Assembly (NCBI RefSeq): GCF_902497775.2
Contig: NZ_OZ024668.1
Location: 3,828,326 to 3,892,325 of the forward strand
Length of the DNA stretch: 64,000 nt
DNA from: Pseudomonas fluorescens
GTDB taxonomy: Bacteria > Pseudomonadota > Gammaproteobacteria > Pseudomonadales > Pseudomonadaceae
Direction: 5' to 3'
Shown one piece after another: positions 1 through 8,765 of the stretch. Made by a program: the position numbers and the translations under genes. The notes beneath the pieces were generated by a model, which was not told the origin of the DNA, did no database searches, and worked only from the letters and a program-made list of their open reading frames with translations. Positions within the stretch are counted from its first letter, which is position 1, and every line of letters starts with the position of its first letter.

Positions 1-674
1 GCATGGGCGCCAGCATCCTATTGCTGTGCGTGCTGGGCCTGGCCCTAGCCTGGCAAAAAACCGCCGCACCGGTGGTTGCCGGCGAACGCTTGCCGTTTCT
101 GCACGTACTTGGCCGGGTGTTCGGCCATGGCTCGGGGCTGGCCCTGGGCTCGATCGGCTTCGGCACCATCGCCACCTTCATCACCCTGTACTACGCCAGC
201 CACAGCTGGAACAACGCCGCCCTGTGCCTGAGCCTGTTCGGCGCCTGCTTTATCGGCGCGCGCTTGCTGTTCGGCAACCTGATCAACCGCATTGGCGGTT
301 ACCGGGTGGCCATTGCCTGTCTGTCTGTGGAAACCCTCGGCCTGCTGCTGCTCTGGCAAGCGCCAAGCGCCGAGCTGGCCCTGGCCGGTGCGGCGCTGAG
401 CGGCTTTGGTTTCTCCTTGGTGTTTCCGGCCCTGGGAGTTGAAGCGGTCAATCTGGTTTCCGCTTCCAACCGCGGCGCGGCCGTGGGCGCCTACTCGCTG
501 TTCATCGACCTGTCACTGGGTATCACCGGGCCATTGGCGGGTGCGATTGCCGCCGGATTCGGCTTTGCCTCGATCTTTGTCTTTGCCGCTGGCGCCTCGT
601 TCTGCGGCCTGCTGCTGAGCCTGTACCTGTATCGCCAGGCCCGACTGCACCCACCAAAGCAGCTGTCTCAGTAA
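1..674 (+). CDS. MFS transporter, 5'-truncated by window edge
   Basis: This is the C-terminal half of a major facilitator superfamily permease. The 223 visible residues form about six hydrophobic helices with the usual short basic loops ([17 protein letters not shown] resembles the conserved cytoplasmic loop of MFS drug/sugar exporters such as YhhS). The Met codon at position 3 is probably internal because MFS proteins are about 400 residues long. Substrate cannot be told from the sequence. The gene ends convergently with arfB, overlapping it by 7 bp. Confidence 0.8.
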   Translation, partial: MGASILLLCVLGLALAWQKTAAPVVAGERLPFLHVLGRVFGHGSGLALGSIGFGTIATFITLYYASHSWNNAALCLSLFGACFIGARLLFGNLINRIGGYRVAIACLSVETLGLLLLWQAPSAELALAGAALSGFGFSLVFPALGVEAVNLVSASNRGAAVGAYSLFIDLSLGITGPLAGAIAAGFGFASIFVFAAGASFCGLLLSLYLYRQARLHPPKQLSQ

Positions 675-1081
675 TCAATCTTGCCGCGCCCGGCCTTGAT
701 CGCCCCACGCTTGCTCTTGGTGTCCAGGCGCCGGGTTTTCGAACCCAGGGTCGGACGGGTCGGGCGTCGCGCCTTTTCGACCTTGGTTGCAGCCAGGATC
801 ATCTCTCGCAGGCGCTCCAAAGCATCGGCACGATTCTGCTCCTGGGTCCGATACTGCTGGGCCTTGATGATGATCACCCCGTCTCGGGTGATACGGCTGT
901 CACGCAGGGCCAGCAAGCGCTCCTTGTAGAAGGCTGGCAACGACGAAGCCTGGGTGTCAAAACGCAGGTGCACAGCACTGGAGACCTTGTTGACGTTCTG
1001 CCCACCCGCGCCCTGGGCACGGATGGCGGTCAACTCAATCTCGTCGTCCGGTATCTGCACCGCGTCGGATAACTGCAACAT
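668..1081 (-). CDS. arfB: Alternative ribosome-rescue peptidyl-tRNA hydrolase ArfB (YaeJ)
   Basis: This 137-residue protein rescues ribosomes stalled on mRNAs without a stop codon by hydrolysing the peptidyl-tRNA. It has the class I release-factor GGQ motif ([12 protein letters not shown] at about residues 26-28). Its strongly basic C-terminal tail (about residues 105-137, rich in Arg and Lys) is the part that in ArfB inserts into the empty mRNA channel. Length matches the family (about 140). The ATG at 1081 is chosen over the GTG at 1084 because an AAGGA lies 6 nt upstream of the ATG. Confidence 0.93.
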   Translation of the reverse strand: MLQLSDAVQIPDDEIELTAIRAQGAGGQNVNKVSSAVHLRFDTQASSLPAFYKERLLALRDSRITRDGVIIIKAQQYRTQEQNRADALERLREMILAATKVEKARRPTRPTLGSKTRRLDTKSKRGAIKAGRGKIDY

Positions 1082-1121
1082 CACACATCCTTAAAAGGAA
1101 ACACGCAGGCCGCTGCAGCGC

Positions 1122-1310
1122 TCAAGACACGTTGCCACTGCCTGCCTGCGCCCCCTGAAACAGCACTTGGGCCACACGCTGCACACAGTCCTGATCGCCT
1201 GGGTTCAACTGGCGAAACAAAATCAACAGATCGCTTTCAATATCGCTCAAGGCTTCGGCAGACACAGTGAAACTGTCCTTGAGGGGGGCGCAGCTTGCAT
1301 GCTCCGACAT
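1122..1310 (-). CDS. Small conserved-type hypothetical protein (62 aa)
   Basis: I do not recognise this family with certainty. The protein is acidic and mostly helical, with no signal peptide or membrane segment (core: VSAEALSDIESDLLILFRQL). The ATG at 1310 is preferred to the one at 1316 because AGGA sits about 5 nt before it, while it abuts the upstream ATG. It lies between arfB and an XRE regulator on the same strand. A short Pseudomonas protein controlled by the neighbouring regulator is possible, but nothing shows it directly. Confidence 0.55.
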   Translation of the reverse strand: MSEHASCAPLKDSFTVSAEALSDIESDLLILFRQLNPGDQDCVQRVAQVLFQGAQAGSGNVS

Positions 1311-1412
1311 GATCATCCTTCCCTATCGAGAGTACGCATCGACAGTACGAGCAAACCTCTGCGGCCCAACTAGGACCGTTCCGAGAGCTTTGTAGGAAAT
1401 CTGAGTTTATGG

Positions 1413-1778
1413 CTATGAGCCACTATTTTTCACGTCATGCATGGCGCCGACGATTCTATGCACAACTTCCTGGTCAGGTACAGCCAACGACCGGTACTGG
1501 GCCAGCAAGCGTTGCTCCGGTTCGCTCAAGGAAGTGCCAGCATCGATGGCATGCACTCCGGTGATCACATAACGAACATCAACACCCGCCGCGGCTACCG
1601 CAGCAAGGTAAGCGGCGTCGGGATTGCGCTCACCTTTTTCGTAACTGCCCTGAGTATTGCGATTGACCCCACCAAGCCGGGCAAAATCATCCTGCCGCAG
1701 CCCCAGGCGAGTGCGCTCCTGGCGCAGTCGCTCTCCGCTCTCTACCGATCTCGGCGCGTCGGAAGCACAATTTTTCAA
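1413..1778 (-). CDS. XRE-family helix-turn-helix regulator
   Basis: This 121-residue protein has an N-terminal Cro/CI-type HTH (about residues 15-72, with LRQERTRLGLRQDDFARLGG and the recognition segment NRNTQGSYEKGERNP). A helical tail follows (EPEQRLLAQYRSL), common in small Pseudomonas prophage-like or stress regulators. The start appears to be TTG at 1778, because a GAGG lies 6 nt upstream and no ATG fits. It is transcribed away from the fimbrial cluster across a gap of about 315 bp, so regulating that cluster is possible but unproven. Confidence 0.75.
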   Translation of the reverse strand: MKNCASDAPRSVESGERLRQERTRLGLRQDDFARLGGVNRNTQGSYEKGERNPDAAYLAAVAAAGVDVRYVITGVHAIDAGTSLSEPEQRLLAQYRSLAVPDQEVVHRIVGAMHDVKNSGS

Positions 1779-2093
1779 TCACCACCTCTTTACAAGAACG
1801 TTTTATTGGGCATAATCGGCACCCTGAAAACACAAACCCAGCCGCAGGGCACACTACCCATGCTGCTTAGAGCCGGGCAAGCGTAAGAAAAGCACATAAA
1901 TGCTGGCATTCGCATCGCCAAACGCTCAAACAATGCGTCAGAAATATCGTCACGGATGACACAAAATCAGGGTTTGCCCCTGGTAACTGGCATGTTCGAG
2001 CAATCGATCACTGCCACTGAAGCCTTCCGGCGTCGATGCTACCAAAGAGTGCGCAACGGCCCGGAGGTTCCTTCTCTTTCAAAGGACCGAACC
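1779..2093. other. Divergent intergenic region between XRE regulator and fimbrial cluster
   Basis: The 315 bp between the divergent XRE and DUF1120 genes contain no convincing ORF. An in-frame extension from 1956 exists, but the ATG at 2094 with its own AAAGGA fits better. The only structure I see is a short inverted repeat GTCA-N4-TGAC at 1949-1960, which is weak evidence for an operator. No confident promoter hexamers were assigned. Confidence 0.4.
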
Positions 2094-2747
2094 ATGAGCA
2101 AAAAACGGCTGTGTACCCTGACGGCGCTGCTTACCTTTGTCAGTGCCGGCGCCAATGCCAGCAGCACCGATGTCAGCCTGACCGGCATGATCACGCCAAC
2201 GGCTTGCATCCCGACACTGTCTGCAGGCGGGCGTGTCGACTTCGGCGATATCAAGATCGCCGACCTGCCGATCGAGCCGGGCATGCCCAACCACTCGCTG
2301 CTACCCCAACGCTCCTTGACCCTGCAGGTCAGCTGTGGGGCCCCAACAGCGCTGGCGCTGGTGGCCACAGGCAATCGACGCGACAGTTCCTCCACCGGCG
2401 ACCCCTGGTCTTTCGGCCTGGGCAACGCCCCCAGCGGCGACACCATCGGGCACTACACCGCCGGCTGGGTCGGAAGCGCGGTGACGCTCGACAACCTCCC
2501 GGCAGAAACCCTGTACTCAGCAGACCGCGGTGCCACATGGGAACGCCTGTCCGCCGCGCTGCTCGAGCACTTGGGTGATAGCCCCAACGTGCTCCTGGGC
2601 TTTGCCACTCGTGGCCAGGCAACTCCGACGCCGGCGCAACTACTGACCCTTGGGCTGGCAGTCAACGGCTGGGTTCGCAACGACGTCGAGCATATCGACC
2701 AGGCCCTCATGGACGGCAGCCTGACCGTGGAGGTCCGGTACCTGTAG
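2094..2747 (+). CDS. DUF1120-type fimbrial subunit 1
   Basis: This exported protein of 217 residues has a Sec signal peptide (MSKKRLCTLTALLTFVSAGANA). It shows the family pattern of this cluster: an N-terminal strand TDVSLTGMITPTACIPTLS, a Cys pair (about 36 and 84), and a C-terminal strand ending VEVRYL that could act as the donor-strand/chaperone-binding strand. ATG 2094 is used because AAAGGA lies 7 nt upstream. It is the first of three similar subunits before a chaperone and an usher. A role as a pilin or surface-fibre subunit is inferred from context; DUF1120 has no well-defined function. Confidence 0.8.
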   Translation: MSKKRLCTLTALLTFVSAGANASSTDVSLTGMITPTACIPTLSAGGRVDFGDIKIADLPIEPGMPNHSLLPQRSLTLQVSCGAPTALALVATGNRRDSSSTGDPWSFGLGNAPSGDTIGHYTAGWVGSAVTLDNLPAETLYSADRGATWERLSAALLEHLGDSPNVLLGFATRGQATPTPAQLLTLGLAVNGWVRNDVEHIDQALMDGSLTVEVRYL

Positions 2748-2905
2748 CGCAATCGTAACCTCGAACAAAAATGGCCTTACGGCCATGAAGAATCCCGGCA
2801 GACGCTGACATCCGCCCTGTTTCCGGCAAACAGGGACGGCGTGCTTGTGCCCGCAAAACGGGACCCCCGTAACACCCAACACCAACATCACATAAGGAAA
2901 ACCAA
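2748..2905. other. Intercistronic hairpins between DUF1120 subunits 1 and 2
   Basis: Two compact inverted repeats lie here. The first is ATGGCC-TTAC-GGCCAT at 2770-2785. The second has 8-bp arms CCCTGTTT/AAACAGGG at 2815-2835 with a 5-nt loop. Neither is followed by a U-run, so they look more like mRNA-stabilising or differential-expression hairpins than terminators. Such structures can set unequal dosage of pilus subunits. Confidence 0.5.
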
Positions 2906-3523
2906 GTGAAAAAATCCGTACTGACCCTGTCCCTGCTCATGACCCTCGCTGGCACCCAGGCCTTTGCCTCGACCACCGACCTGACCATCACCGGCACCAT
3001 TACGCCTTCGGCGTGTACCCCGACCCTGAGCAATGGCGGTGTGGTCGACTACGGCCGCCTCAATGTCGAAGGCCTGGAAGAAACCGCCGGCGGCTACAAC
3101 CTTCCAGACAAGGCCCTGGCCCTGACTGTCGCTTGCGGCGCCTCGACCCCCTTTGCACTGATCGCCACCGACAATCGTCGCGACAGCACCACCAACCCGC
3201 TCGGGTTTGGCATGGGCCTGCACGAGACCCAGCCCATCGGGACCTACTCGATGATCTTTACAGGCGCCGAGCTTGACGGCCAGCAGCACGGACCCTTGAC
3301 CTCACAGGACGGTGGTACCAGCTGGAGTCCAATAACCAACGCGCGGCTGCTCGACTCGGTCTCCTATCCTGACTACCGCGTAGGTTTTGGCGCAACCGCT
3401 CCGGTTGCCGCCACCCAACTCAATGCAAACATGGCTGTGCAGGCCAGTATTGCCAAAGACCTGTCGTTCAACGACGACATCCTGCTCGATGGCAGCAGCA
3501 CCCTCGAAATCGTCTACCTCTGA
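2906..3523 (+). CDS. DUF1120-type fimbrial subunit 2
   Basis: This 205-residue paralogue of the flanking subunits starts at GTG 2906 behind AAGGA (2894-2898). The signal peptide is MKKSVLTLSLLMTLAGTQAFA. The mature N-terminus STTDLTITGTITPSACTPTLS and the C-terminus STLEIVYL follow the family pattern, with two Cys likely forming one disulphide. It is most similar to subunit 3 (same MKKSV leader, DYGRLNVEGL and ALIATDNRRDS blocks). It probably assembles through the downstream chaperone and usher. Confidence 0.82.
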   Translation: MKKSVLTLSLLMTLAGTQAFASTTDLTITGTITPSACTPTLSNGGVVDYGRLNVEGLEETAGGYNLPDKALALTVACGASTPFALIATDNRRDSTTNPLGFGMGLHETQPIGTYSMIFTGAELDGQQHGPLTSQDGGTSWSPITNARLLDSVSYPDYRVGFGATAPVAATQLNANMAVQASIAKDLSFNDDILLDGSSTLEIVYL

Positions 3524-3592
3524 TCAACCGCACTCTTGAGCAACAGGCGATAAAGGACACAGAAGCCTTCGCCACCCTACAAGGAATCACTT

Positions 3593-4204
3593 GTGAAAAA
3601 GTCCGTAATCACCCTTTCCATCCTTCTGGGCCTGGCGTGCAGCCATGCCATGGCCTCTACCACCGAACTGACCATTACCGGCACCCTTACCCCAACAGCC
3701 TGTACACCGCTACTGGGCAACAACGGGGTGGTTGACTATGGACGCCTATCCGTTGAAGGCTTGCCAGAGATAGGCTCTTACTACGAGCTGCCGGTAAAAC
3801 AGTTGAGCCTGACCATTGAGTGCAATGCCTCAACATCATTTGCGCTTATTGGTACCGACAATACCAACGGCTCAGGGAGCGGTAGCTTTGGTTTGGGCAA
3901 GCATAACAACCAGGACATTGGCCAGGTCGCCCTACAGTTTACCCCCCCACAACTGGATGGTATTACGCGCACCATACTGGTGTCGGAAGACGCCGGCCAA
4001 AGCTGGCGGGCGACCGCCCTGGGCGCTATGAAACCAAGCCAAACCTACCCTGATCACCGTATTGCCTTCGGCGACACAACCCCTATTGCGGGAAGCAACC
4101 TGAGCACCAACCTGATTGTTCGCGGGCTGGTAGACAAATCGCTGCCCTACAACGACGACATTCAGCTCGCCGGCAGCGCGACCCTCGAGGTGTTTTACCT
4201 CTAA
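3593..4204 (+). CDS. DUF1120-type fimbrial subunit 3
   Basis: This is the third tandem DUF1120 subunit, 203 residues, with GTG start at 3593 behind AAGGA. The signal peptide is MKKSVITLSILLGLACSHAMA. It shares VDYGRLSVEGLPE and the C-terminal TLEVFYL with subunit 2. The central region is diverged and shows more A/T-ending codons than its neighbours, consistent with diversifying selection or a different history for this copy. The function as a fimbrial subunit is inferred from the operon. Confidence 0.82.
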   Translation: MKKSVITLSILLGLACSHAMASTTELTITGTLTPTACTPLLGNNGVVDYGRLSVEGLPEIGSYYELPVKQLSLTIECNASTSFALIGTDNTNGSGSGSFGLGKHNNQDIGQVALQFTPPQLDGITRTILVSEDAGQSWRATALGAMKPSQTYPDHRIAFGDTTPIAGSNLSTNLIVRGLVDKSLPYNDDIQLAGSATLEVFYL

Positions 4205-4334
4205 TTCCATAAGGGGTGAATAACGGATGTTCGTCCCTTCCTGACACACGCCCGGCCGGCGCCGCCCCTGCTTGAAGCTCAATGGAGTTGACTCAAGGGG
4301 CCTCGCGTCGCGCGCCGATAGCGAACGTGAAACT

Positions 4335-5048
4335 ATGAATCCTTTACGCAACCCCGTTGCGGGCCGACTGCTGCCTGCGTTTCTTCTACTTGCCTTGTCA
4401 TCCACCAGCCAGGCCGACGGCATGGTGCCAAAAACCTCGGTGGTCATCGTCGAAGAGGCCAAGGCCGCCGGCAGCGCTTTCGTGGTCACCAACACCGACC
4501 CCAGCCCTTCTCTGCTGGCGGTGTTCATCGAGAACCTGCCCGAAGACCAGGACAACCTGATGGTGGTCCAGCCAACGGTTGCTCGCGTCGAAGCCGGCAA
4601 GGAGCAACAGGTGCTGTTCCACTATGTCGGCACCGAACCGCTCAAAGAGCAACGCCTGCGCCGGGTGATCTTCGAGGGCATCCGCGAACAGCAGCCCGGC
4701 GCCAGTACCGGCATGCGGGTCAACTTTGGCGTGCGCCAGAACCTGCCGGTGATCCTGCACCCCAAGGGCCTGGCGAAGAACAGCACGCCGTGGAAAGGCC
4801 TGACCTGGCACCTGGACGGCAATCAACTGCGGGTAGAAAACAACACCCCCTATGTGGTGCGCATGGGCCGCGAGCTGCTGCTCAGCCCCGGCCAGCAGCG
4901 CCTGGACCTGCCACGCAGCTACCTGCTGGCCAACGAGCAGTTGTCAATCGACCTGCCGCAAGGCACCGCCACCGCCACCTCCGTACGTTTCCAGCCGGCG
5001 ACTGTGTACGGATTTGCCACTGACCCCTTCGAGGCCAGCATCCAGTGA
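4335..5048 (+). CDS. Periplasmic fimbrial chaperone (PapD/FimC family)
   Basis: This 237-residue chaperone binds and folds secreted subunits by donor-strand complementation. A signal peptide (MNPLRNPVAG...STSQA) precedes a two-domain immunoglobulin-like fold. The N-terminal domain contains VVIVEEAKAAGSAFVVTNTD, the conserved LRRVIFEGI strand and RQNLPVIL at the domain linker. The C-terminal domain runs from about residue 155. ATG 4335 is chosen because it gives an immediate signal peptide; a TTG at 4272 would add 21 implausible residues. Its stop overlaps the usher start (GTGA), so the two are translationally coupled. Confidence 0.88.
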   Translation: MNPLRNPVAGRLLPAFLLLALSSTSQADGMVPKTSVVIVEEAKAAGSAFVVTNTDPSPSLLAVFIENLPEDQDNLMVVQPTVARVEAGKEQQVLFHYVGTEPLKEQRLRRVIFEGIREQQPGASTGMRVNFGVRQNLPVILHPKGLAKNSTPWKGLTWHLDGNQLRVENNTPYVVRMGRELLLSPGQQRLDLPRSYLLANEQLSIDLPQGTATATSVRFQPATVYGFATDPFEASIQ

Positions 5049-7507
5049 ACGCCACCGACCTTAACAAGAGCAGAGCCAACTGCCGCGATCATCTGCTGGT
5101 CGGCCTGTGCCTGGGCCTGATCAGCCTGGACTGCATCAAGCCCGCCCGCGCCGCCAACGAAGCCCAAGGTAACGATACCACCGTGTTCGACCAGCAGGTG
5201 CTGCGCCTGCGCGGCATCGATCCGCAGTTGGCGCAGCTGTTCGGCCGCCAGGCACGCTTTGCCCCCGGGCGCCAGCAAGTGCGCCTGAGCGTCAACGGCC
5301 GCGACAAAGGTACGCTGCAGGCGCGCTTCGACGCCAATGGCGCACTGTGTTTCGACGACGCCCTGCTGCGCCTGGCCGGCATCAACAAGCCGGCCGACTG
5401 GCCAACCGTCAACGACGACCTGCAGATCCCGCGGGCACCGGACTGCCGCGACTTGAGCGAAGCCTACCCGCACACCCAGGTTGAACTGGACCCGGGCCAG
5501 CACCTGGTCAGCCTGCTGGTGCCCGACCAGGCTCTGGAGCGGCGCAGCGACATCGATGACGGCTACAGCCAGGGCGGCGTCGCCGGCCTGTTCAACTACG
5601 ACGTGTTCGGTAGCTTCAACCGTTATGCCGGGGAGTCGAGCCGCTATGCCGCGGCCAACACCGAAATCGGCTTGAACATGGACAACTGGATTTTGCGCAG
5701 CCGCCAGGTGCACAGCCGCTCCGATGGCCGGGTGCACAGCGAAATGCTCGACACTTACGTACAACGCAGCTTCGCCCGCACCCGCAGCCTGTTTCAGGCC
5801 GGCGAGATCAGCCTGGTCAACCCGGTGCTCAACGGCGCACAGATCATCGGCGCACAACTCACACCCGAGTACGGTCTGCTCTCGCAACTGGACAACGCCA
5901 GCGTGCAAGGCATCGCCAACAGCCAGGCGCGGGTGGAGATTCGCCAGAACGGTGCCTTGCTGTATTCCACCGTGGTCCAGCCAGGACCGTTCAGCATCAG
6001 CAACATTCCACGTCTGACCTCACGCTCGGACCTCGATGTGACGGTGATCGAAACCAATGGCGAGCAGCGCAGCTTTCGCGTTCCGGCTAACCTGGCGGCG
6101 GCGCCACGGCTGCAAAGTGGCTTCAGCGTCGGCGCCGGGGTGGTCAGAAGCTACAGCGACGAAAACGACGAACCTGCGGTACTCAGCCTCGGCCAGAGCG
6201 CCGCCATCGGCCAGACCGCCAGCCTCAGCAGCGGCCTGATCGTCGCCCAGGGCTACCGCAGCCTGGGTGCGAGCCTGGACGGCGCCCTGACCCCGGCCCT
6301 TAGCGGCCAGGCGTTCGCCCTCGGCTCCCAGGCCACGACCCTGGATCAGCAAGGGGTCCAGCTGGGTGGCCAGCTCAACTGGCAGTTGCACGAACAATGG
6401 TCGAGCCTGATCGCCGGCAACCACCGCAGCCGCGGCTTTCGCGAACTGCTCGACAGCACCGTGCGCGACAGTGACAGCAACCCCTCCAGCTACCGCGACC
6501 AGCTCAGTACCAGCTTGCGCTGGGCCAGCCCGAGCATCGGCAGTTTCAGCCTTGGCTACACCCAGACCACTTACTACGAACACGACAGCAACCAGCGCCT
6601 GTTCCTGTCCTGGGGCAACAGCTACAACGGTGTCAGTGTCTCGGCAACGGTGGAGAAGTCGGTCGGTAACAACAATGGCAACAACGATGACGCTGTGTAC
6701 CTGAGCGTCAGCCTGCCCCTGGGCAGCAAAGGCCGGGTGCGTGGCAGCGTGCGCAATCGCGACAGCGGCACCACCAGCACACTGAACTACACCGAACAGG
6801 TCAGCGACAGCTTGGGTTACCGGCTGGGTGCCGAACACCGCTCAGGCGACGGCAACAACCTGGCCAGCGCCGGTATTTCGGCGTTGCCGCGCTACACCCA
6901 GCTTGACCTGAACTACGCCGGCAACGGTGACGACGCCAACTACAACATCGGCCTGCGCGGTGGCCTGGCCCTGCATGAAAACGGCATCACCCCTTCGCCC
7001 TATCCGATCCGCGACACCTTTGCGATCCTCACCGTAACCGATACCCCGGGGGTCAAGGCGAGCACCGCCAACGGCCCGGTATGGACCGACTATGGCGGCC
7101 GCGCGGTGATTCCTTCGTTGAGTGCCTACGGCCGCAGCCCGGTCGAGGTGGACAGCCAGAGCCTGCCGATCAACGTCAACGTCGAGGAAGGCGCCGCGGT
7201 ACTCAAGGCCAGCCGTGGCGCGGTACCGCGCCTGACCTTCAACGCCTGGAGCGTGCGCCGGATGCTGCTGACCCTGACCGACAACCGCGGTCAAGCCATC
7301 ACCGCCGGCGCCTCGGTATTCGATGACCGCGGCCGCTTCATCAACCTGGTGCAACCCGGTGGCCTGGTGTTCATCGACAACAGCGAAGCGATCAGCCATC
7401 TGATCGTCAGCGACCCGCAGGCCCGCGAATGCCGGGTCACCCTCGATGCCGATCCGAACGCGCCGCGAGATACCTATTACAGCAGCGCCCAGCGCACCTG
7501 CAGCTAG
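5045..7507 (+). CDS. Outer-membrane fimbrial usher (FimD/PapC family)
   Basis: This 820-residue protein is the outer-membrane pore that receives chaperone-subunit complexes and assembles the surface fibre. It has an N-terminal periplasmic domain (FDQQVLRLRGIDPQLAQLFG), a long alternating beta-barrel region (about 150-650) containing the plug region near PGPFSISNIPRL, and C-terminal domains from about 690. The end carries a Cys pair (ECRV and RTCS). Start is GTG 5045 inside the chaperone stop. Length is at the short end for FimD-type ushers. The N-terminus keeps a hydrophobic leader (LLVGLCLGLISL). Confidence 0.9.
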   Translation: MNATDLNKSRANCRDHLLVGLCLGLISLDCIKPARAANEAQGNDTTVFDQQVLRLRGIDPQLAQLFGRQARFAPGRQQVRLSVNGRDKGTLQARFDANGALCFDDALLRLAGINKPADWPTVNDDLQIPRAPDCRDLSEAYPHTQVELDPGQHLVSLLVPDQALERRSDIDDGYSQGGVAGLFNYDVFGSFNRYAGESSRYAAANTEIGLNMDNWILRSRQVHSRSDGRVHSEMLDTYVQRSFARTRSLFQAGEISLVNPVLNGAQIIGAQLTPEYGLLSQLDNASVQGIANSQARVEIRQNGALLYSTVVQPGPFSISNIPRLTSRSDLDVTVIETNGEQRSFRVPANLAAAPRLQSGFSVGAGVVRSYSDENDEPAVLSLGQSAAIGQTASLSSGLIVAQGYRSLGASLDGALTPALSGQAFALGSQATTLDQQGVQLGGQLNWQLHEQWSSLIAGNHRSRGFRELLDSTVRDSDSNPSSYRDQLSTSLRWASPSIGSFSLGYTQTTYYEHDSNQRLFLSWGNSYNGVSVSATVEKSVGNNNGNNDDAVYLSVSLPLGSKGRVRGSVRNRDSGTTSTLNYTEQVSDSLGYRLGAEHRSGDGNNLASAGISALPRYTQLDLNYAGNGDDANYNIGLRGGLALHENGITPSPYPIRDTFAILTVTDTPGVKASTANGPVWTDYGGRAVIPSLSAYGRSPVEVDSQSLPINVNVEEGAAVLKASRGAVPRLTFNAWSVRRMLLTLTDNRGQAITAGASVFDDRGRFINLVQPGGLVFIDNSEAISHLIVSDPQARECRVTLDADPNAPRDTYYSSAQRTCS

Positions 7508-7592
7508 CCCCCCTGATCGACGACATGACGCCAGACGGCAGCCCCTTTCGACCACAGCGCAGGGCCTCGCCCGCCCTGCCAAGGACGCGTCC

Positions 7593-8720
7593 ATGAAAGC
7601 AATACCCCTCCTGATCCTCGGCCTGACCGGCCTGCAGCTGTCGCAGACAGCCCACGCCGACGAGTGCCGACTGCTGAGCAGCCCCGACGTGCTCGACTAT
7701 GGCACCCTTGACCGTTCCCGGCTGAACCCGCAGCAAGCCAGCCTGGCCCTGCCCGGGCAAACCACGCAAATCAGCCTGAGTTGCAACTCGGACCAGGACC
7801 TGAGTCTGTTCTTCAGGGCCGATGCCCTCGACAACGAGCGCTGGCGCCTTGCCGAGGGCAGCCACTACCGCCTGCGTGCGAGCAACGCCGCAGTCGACGG
7901 CGAGTCGGTCGAACTGGGTTTGCTGGCCCATCCCGGTGCCGTGCCCGGCCCCGCCAGCGCCAACCTGGATTGGCGCCCACAACAAGGCCTGGTGCCGGTG
8001 CGCGCTGGCCAGCCGCTGCGCGGGCGCACCCTGACTCTGACCCTGACCGTGGATGCCGAACTGGCCGCTGCGGCGTTCAACGTGCGCGACGTGATTCAAA
8101 GCAGCAGCAATGGCCAGCTGCATGCGCCGGCCAGCGACACCTCCACCCACCTGGCGCTGCAATGGCAGATCCGCCCGGCGGCCTGCACGCCGCATCTGTC
8201 GAACAATGGCGTGGTCAACTACGGCAAGATCTCCGCCCAGTCGCTCAATGCCGAAAAACGTACCCGTCTGCCGACCCGGCAACTGAACCTGAGCATCAGT
8301 TGCGACAGCCCGGCACGCTACGCCCTGCTCATGCATGACAACCGTGACGGCACCTCGCTGGTCAATTCCATGGTGTTCTATGGCCTGGGGCGCGATGCCT
8401 CAAGCAATCCGATCGGCCTGTACGAGGTGGTGTTCGACCCGCAGGATGTCAGTGCCGACCAGCTCCCGGTGGTCTACCTCACCCAGTCCACTGGCGGCGG
8501 CACCTACTGGAGCAACGCCAGCAGCCTGAAAAACAGCATCGCCAGCACCACCTTGCTGGCCTTCACCGACGAGGACAACAGCACCAAGGGCCCGGTGCCG
8601 TTTCGCAACTTCAACACCACCATCAACATCCAGCCAGTGATCGCCCCGACCCAGGACCTGGACCTGCGCCAGGACATTCCCCTGGATGGCTCGGCAACCA
8701 TTGAAATCATCTACCTGTAA
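7593..8720 (+). CDS. Two-domain DUF1120-type protein, probable fimbrial tip adhesin
   Basis: This 375-residue exported protein (signal peptide MKAIPLLILG...TAHA) has two similar halves. An N-terminal domain (CRLLSSPDVLDYGTL..., about 25-190) precedes a C-terminal DUF1120 pilin-like domain (ACTPHLSNNGVVNYGKI to ATIEIIYL). A two-domain subunit encoded last in a chaperone-usher operon is usually the tip adhesin, with the first domain binding the receptor. That role is inferred. ATG 7593 is used because AAGGA at 7581 precedes it by 7 nt. A strong terminator follows. Confidence 0.78.
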   Translation: MKAIPLLILGLTGLQLSQTAHADECRLLSSPDVLDYGTLDRSRLNPQQASLALPGQTTQISLSCNSDQDLSLFFRADALDNERWRLAEGSHYRLRASNAAVDGESVELGLLAHPGAVPGPASANLDWRPQQGLVPVRAGQPLRGRTLTLTLTVDAELAAAAFNVRDVIQSSSNGQLHAPASDTSTHLALQWQIRPAACTPHLSNNGVVNYGKISAQSLNAEKRTRLPTRQLNLSISCDSPARYALLMHDNRDGTSLVNSMVFYGLGRDASSNPIGLYEVVFDPQDVSADQLPVVYLTQSTGGGTYWSNASSLKNSIASTTLLAFTDEDNSTKGPVPFRNFNTTINIQPVIAPTQDLDLRQDIPLDGSATIEIIYL

Positions 8721-8726
8721 ACGCAA

Positions 8727-8750
8727 ACGCCCCGCAGTGCGGGGCGTCTT
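8727..8750 (+). terminator. Bidirectional terminator between fimbrial cluster and aroP
   Basis: A 9-bp perfect stem (ACGCCCCGC/GCGGGGCGT, 8727-8735 and 8739-8747) with a 3-nt loop is followed by CTTT on the plus strand and by GTTTGCGTTT on the minus strand. It lies between the convergent fimbrial operon and aroP. Confidence 0.8.
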
Positions 8751-8765
8751 TGCAACAACTGTGGC

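Noticed and set aside
1949..1960. GTCA-N4-TGAC as a FleQ site before the fimbrial cluster
   Set aside because: Spacing is two bases shorter than the FleQ consensus and the TAAA core is absent.
2094..5048. Fimbrial cluster as a horizontally acquired island
   Set aside because: No integrase, tRNA or direct repeats flank it, and most genes share the local high GC; only subunit 3 looks somewhat different.
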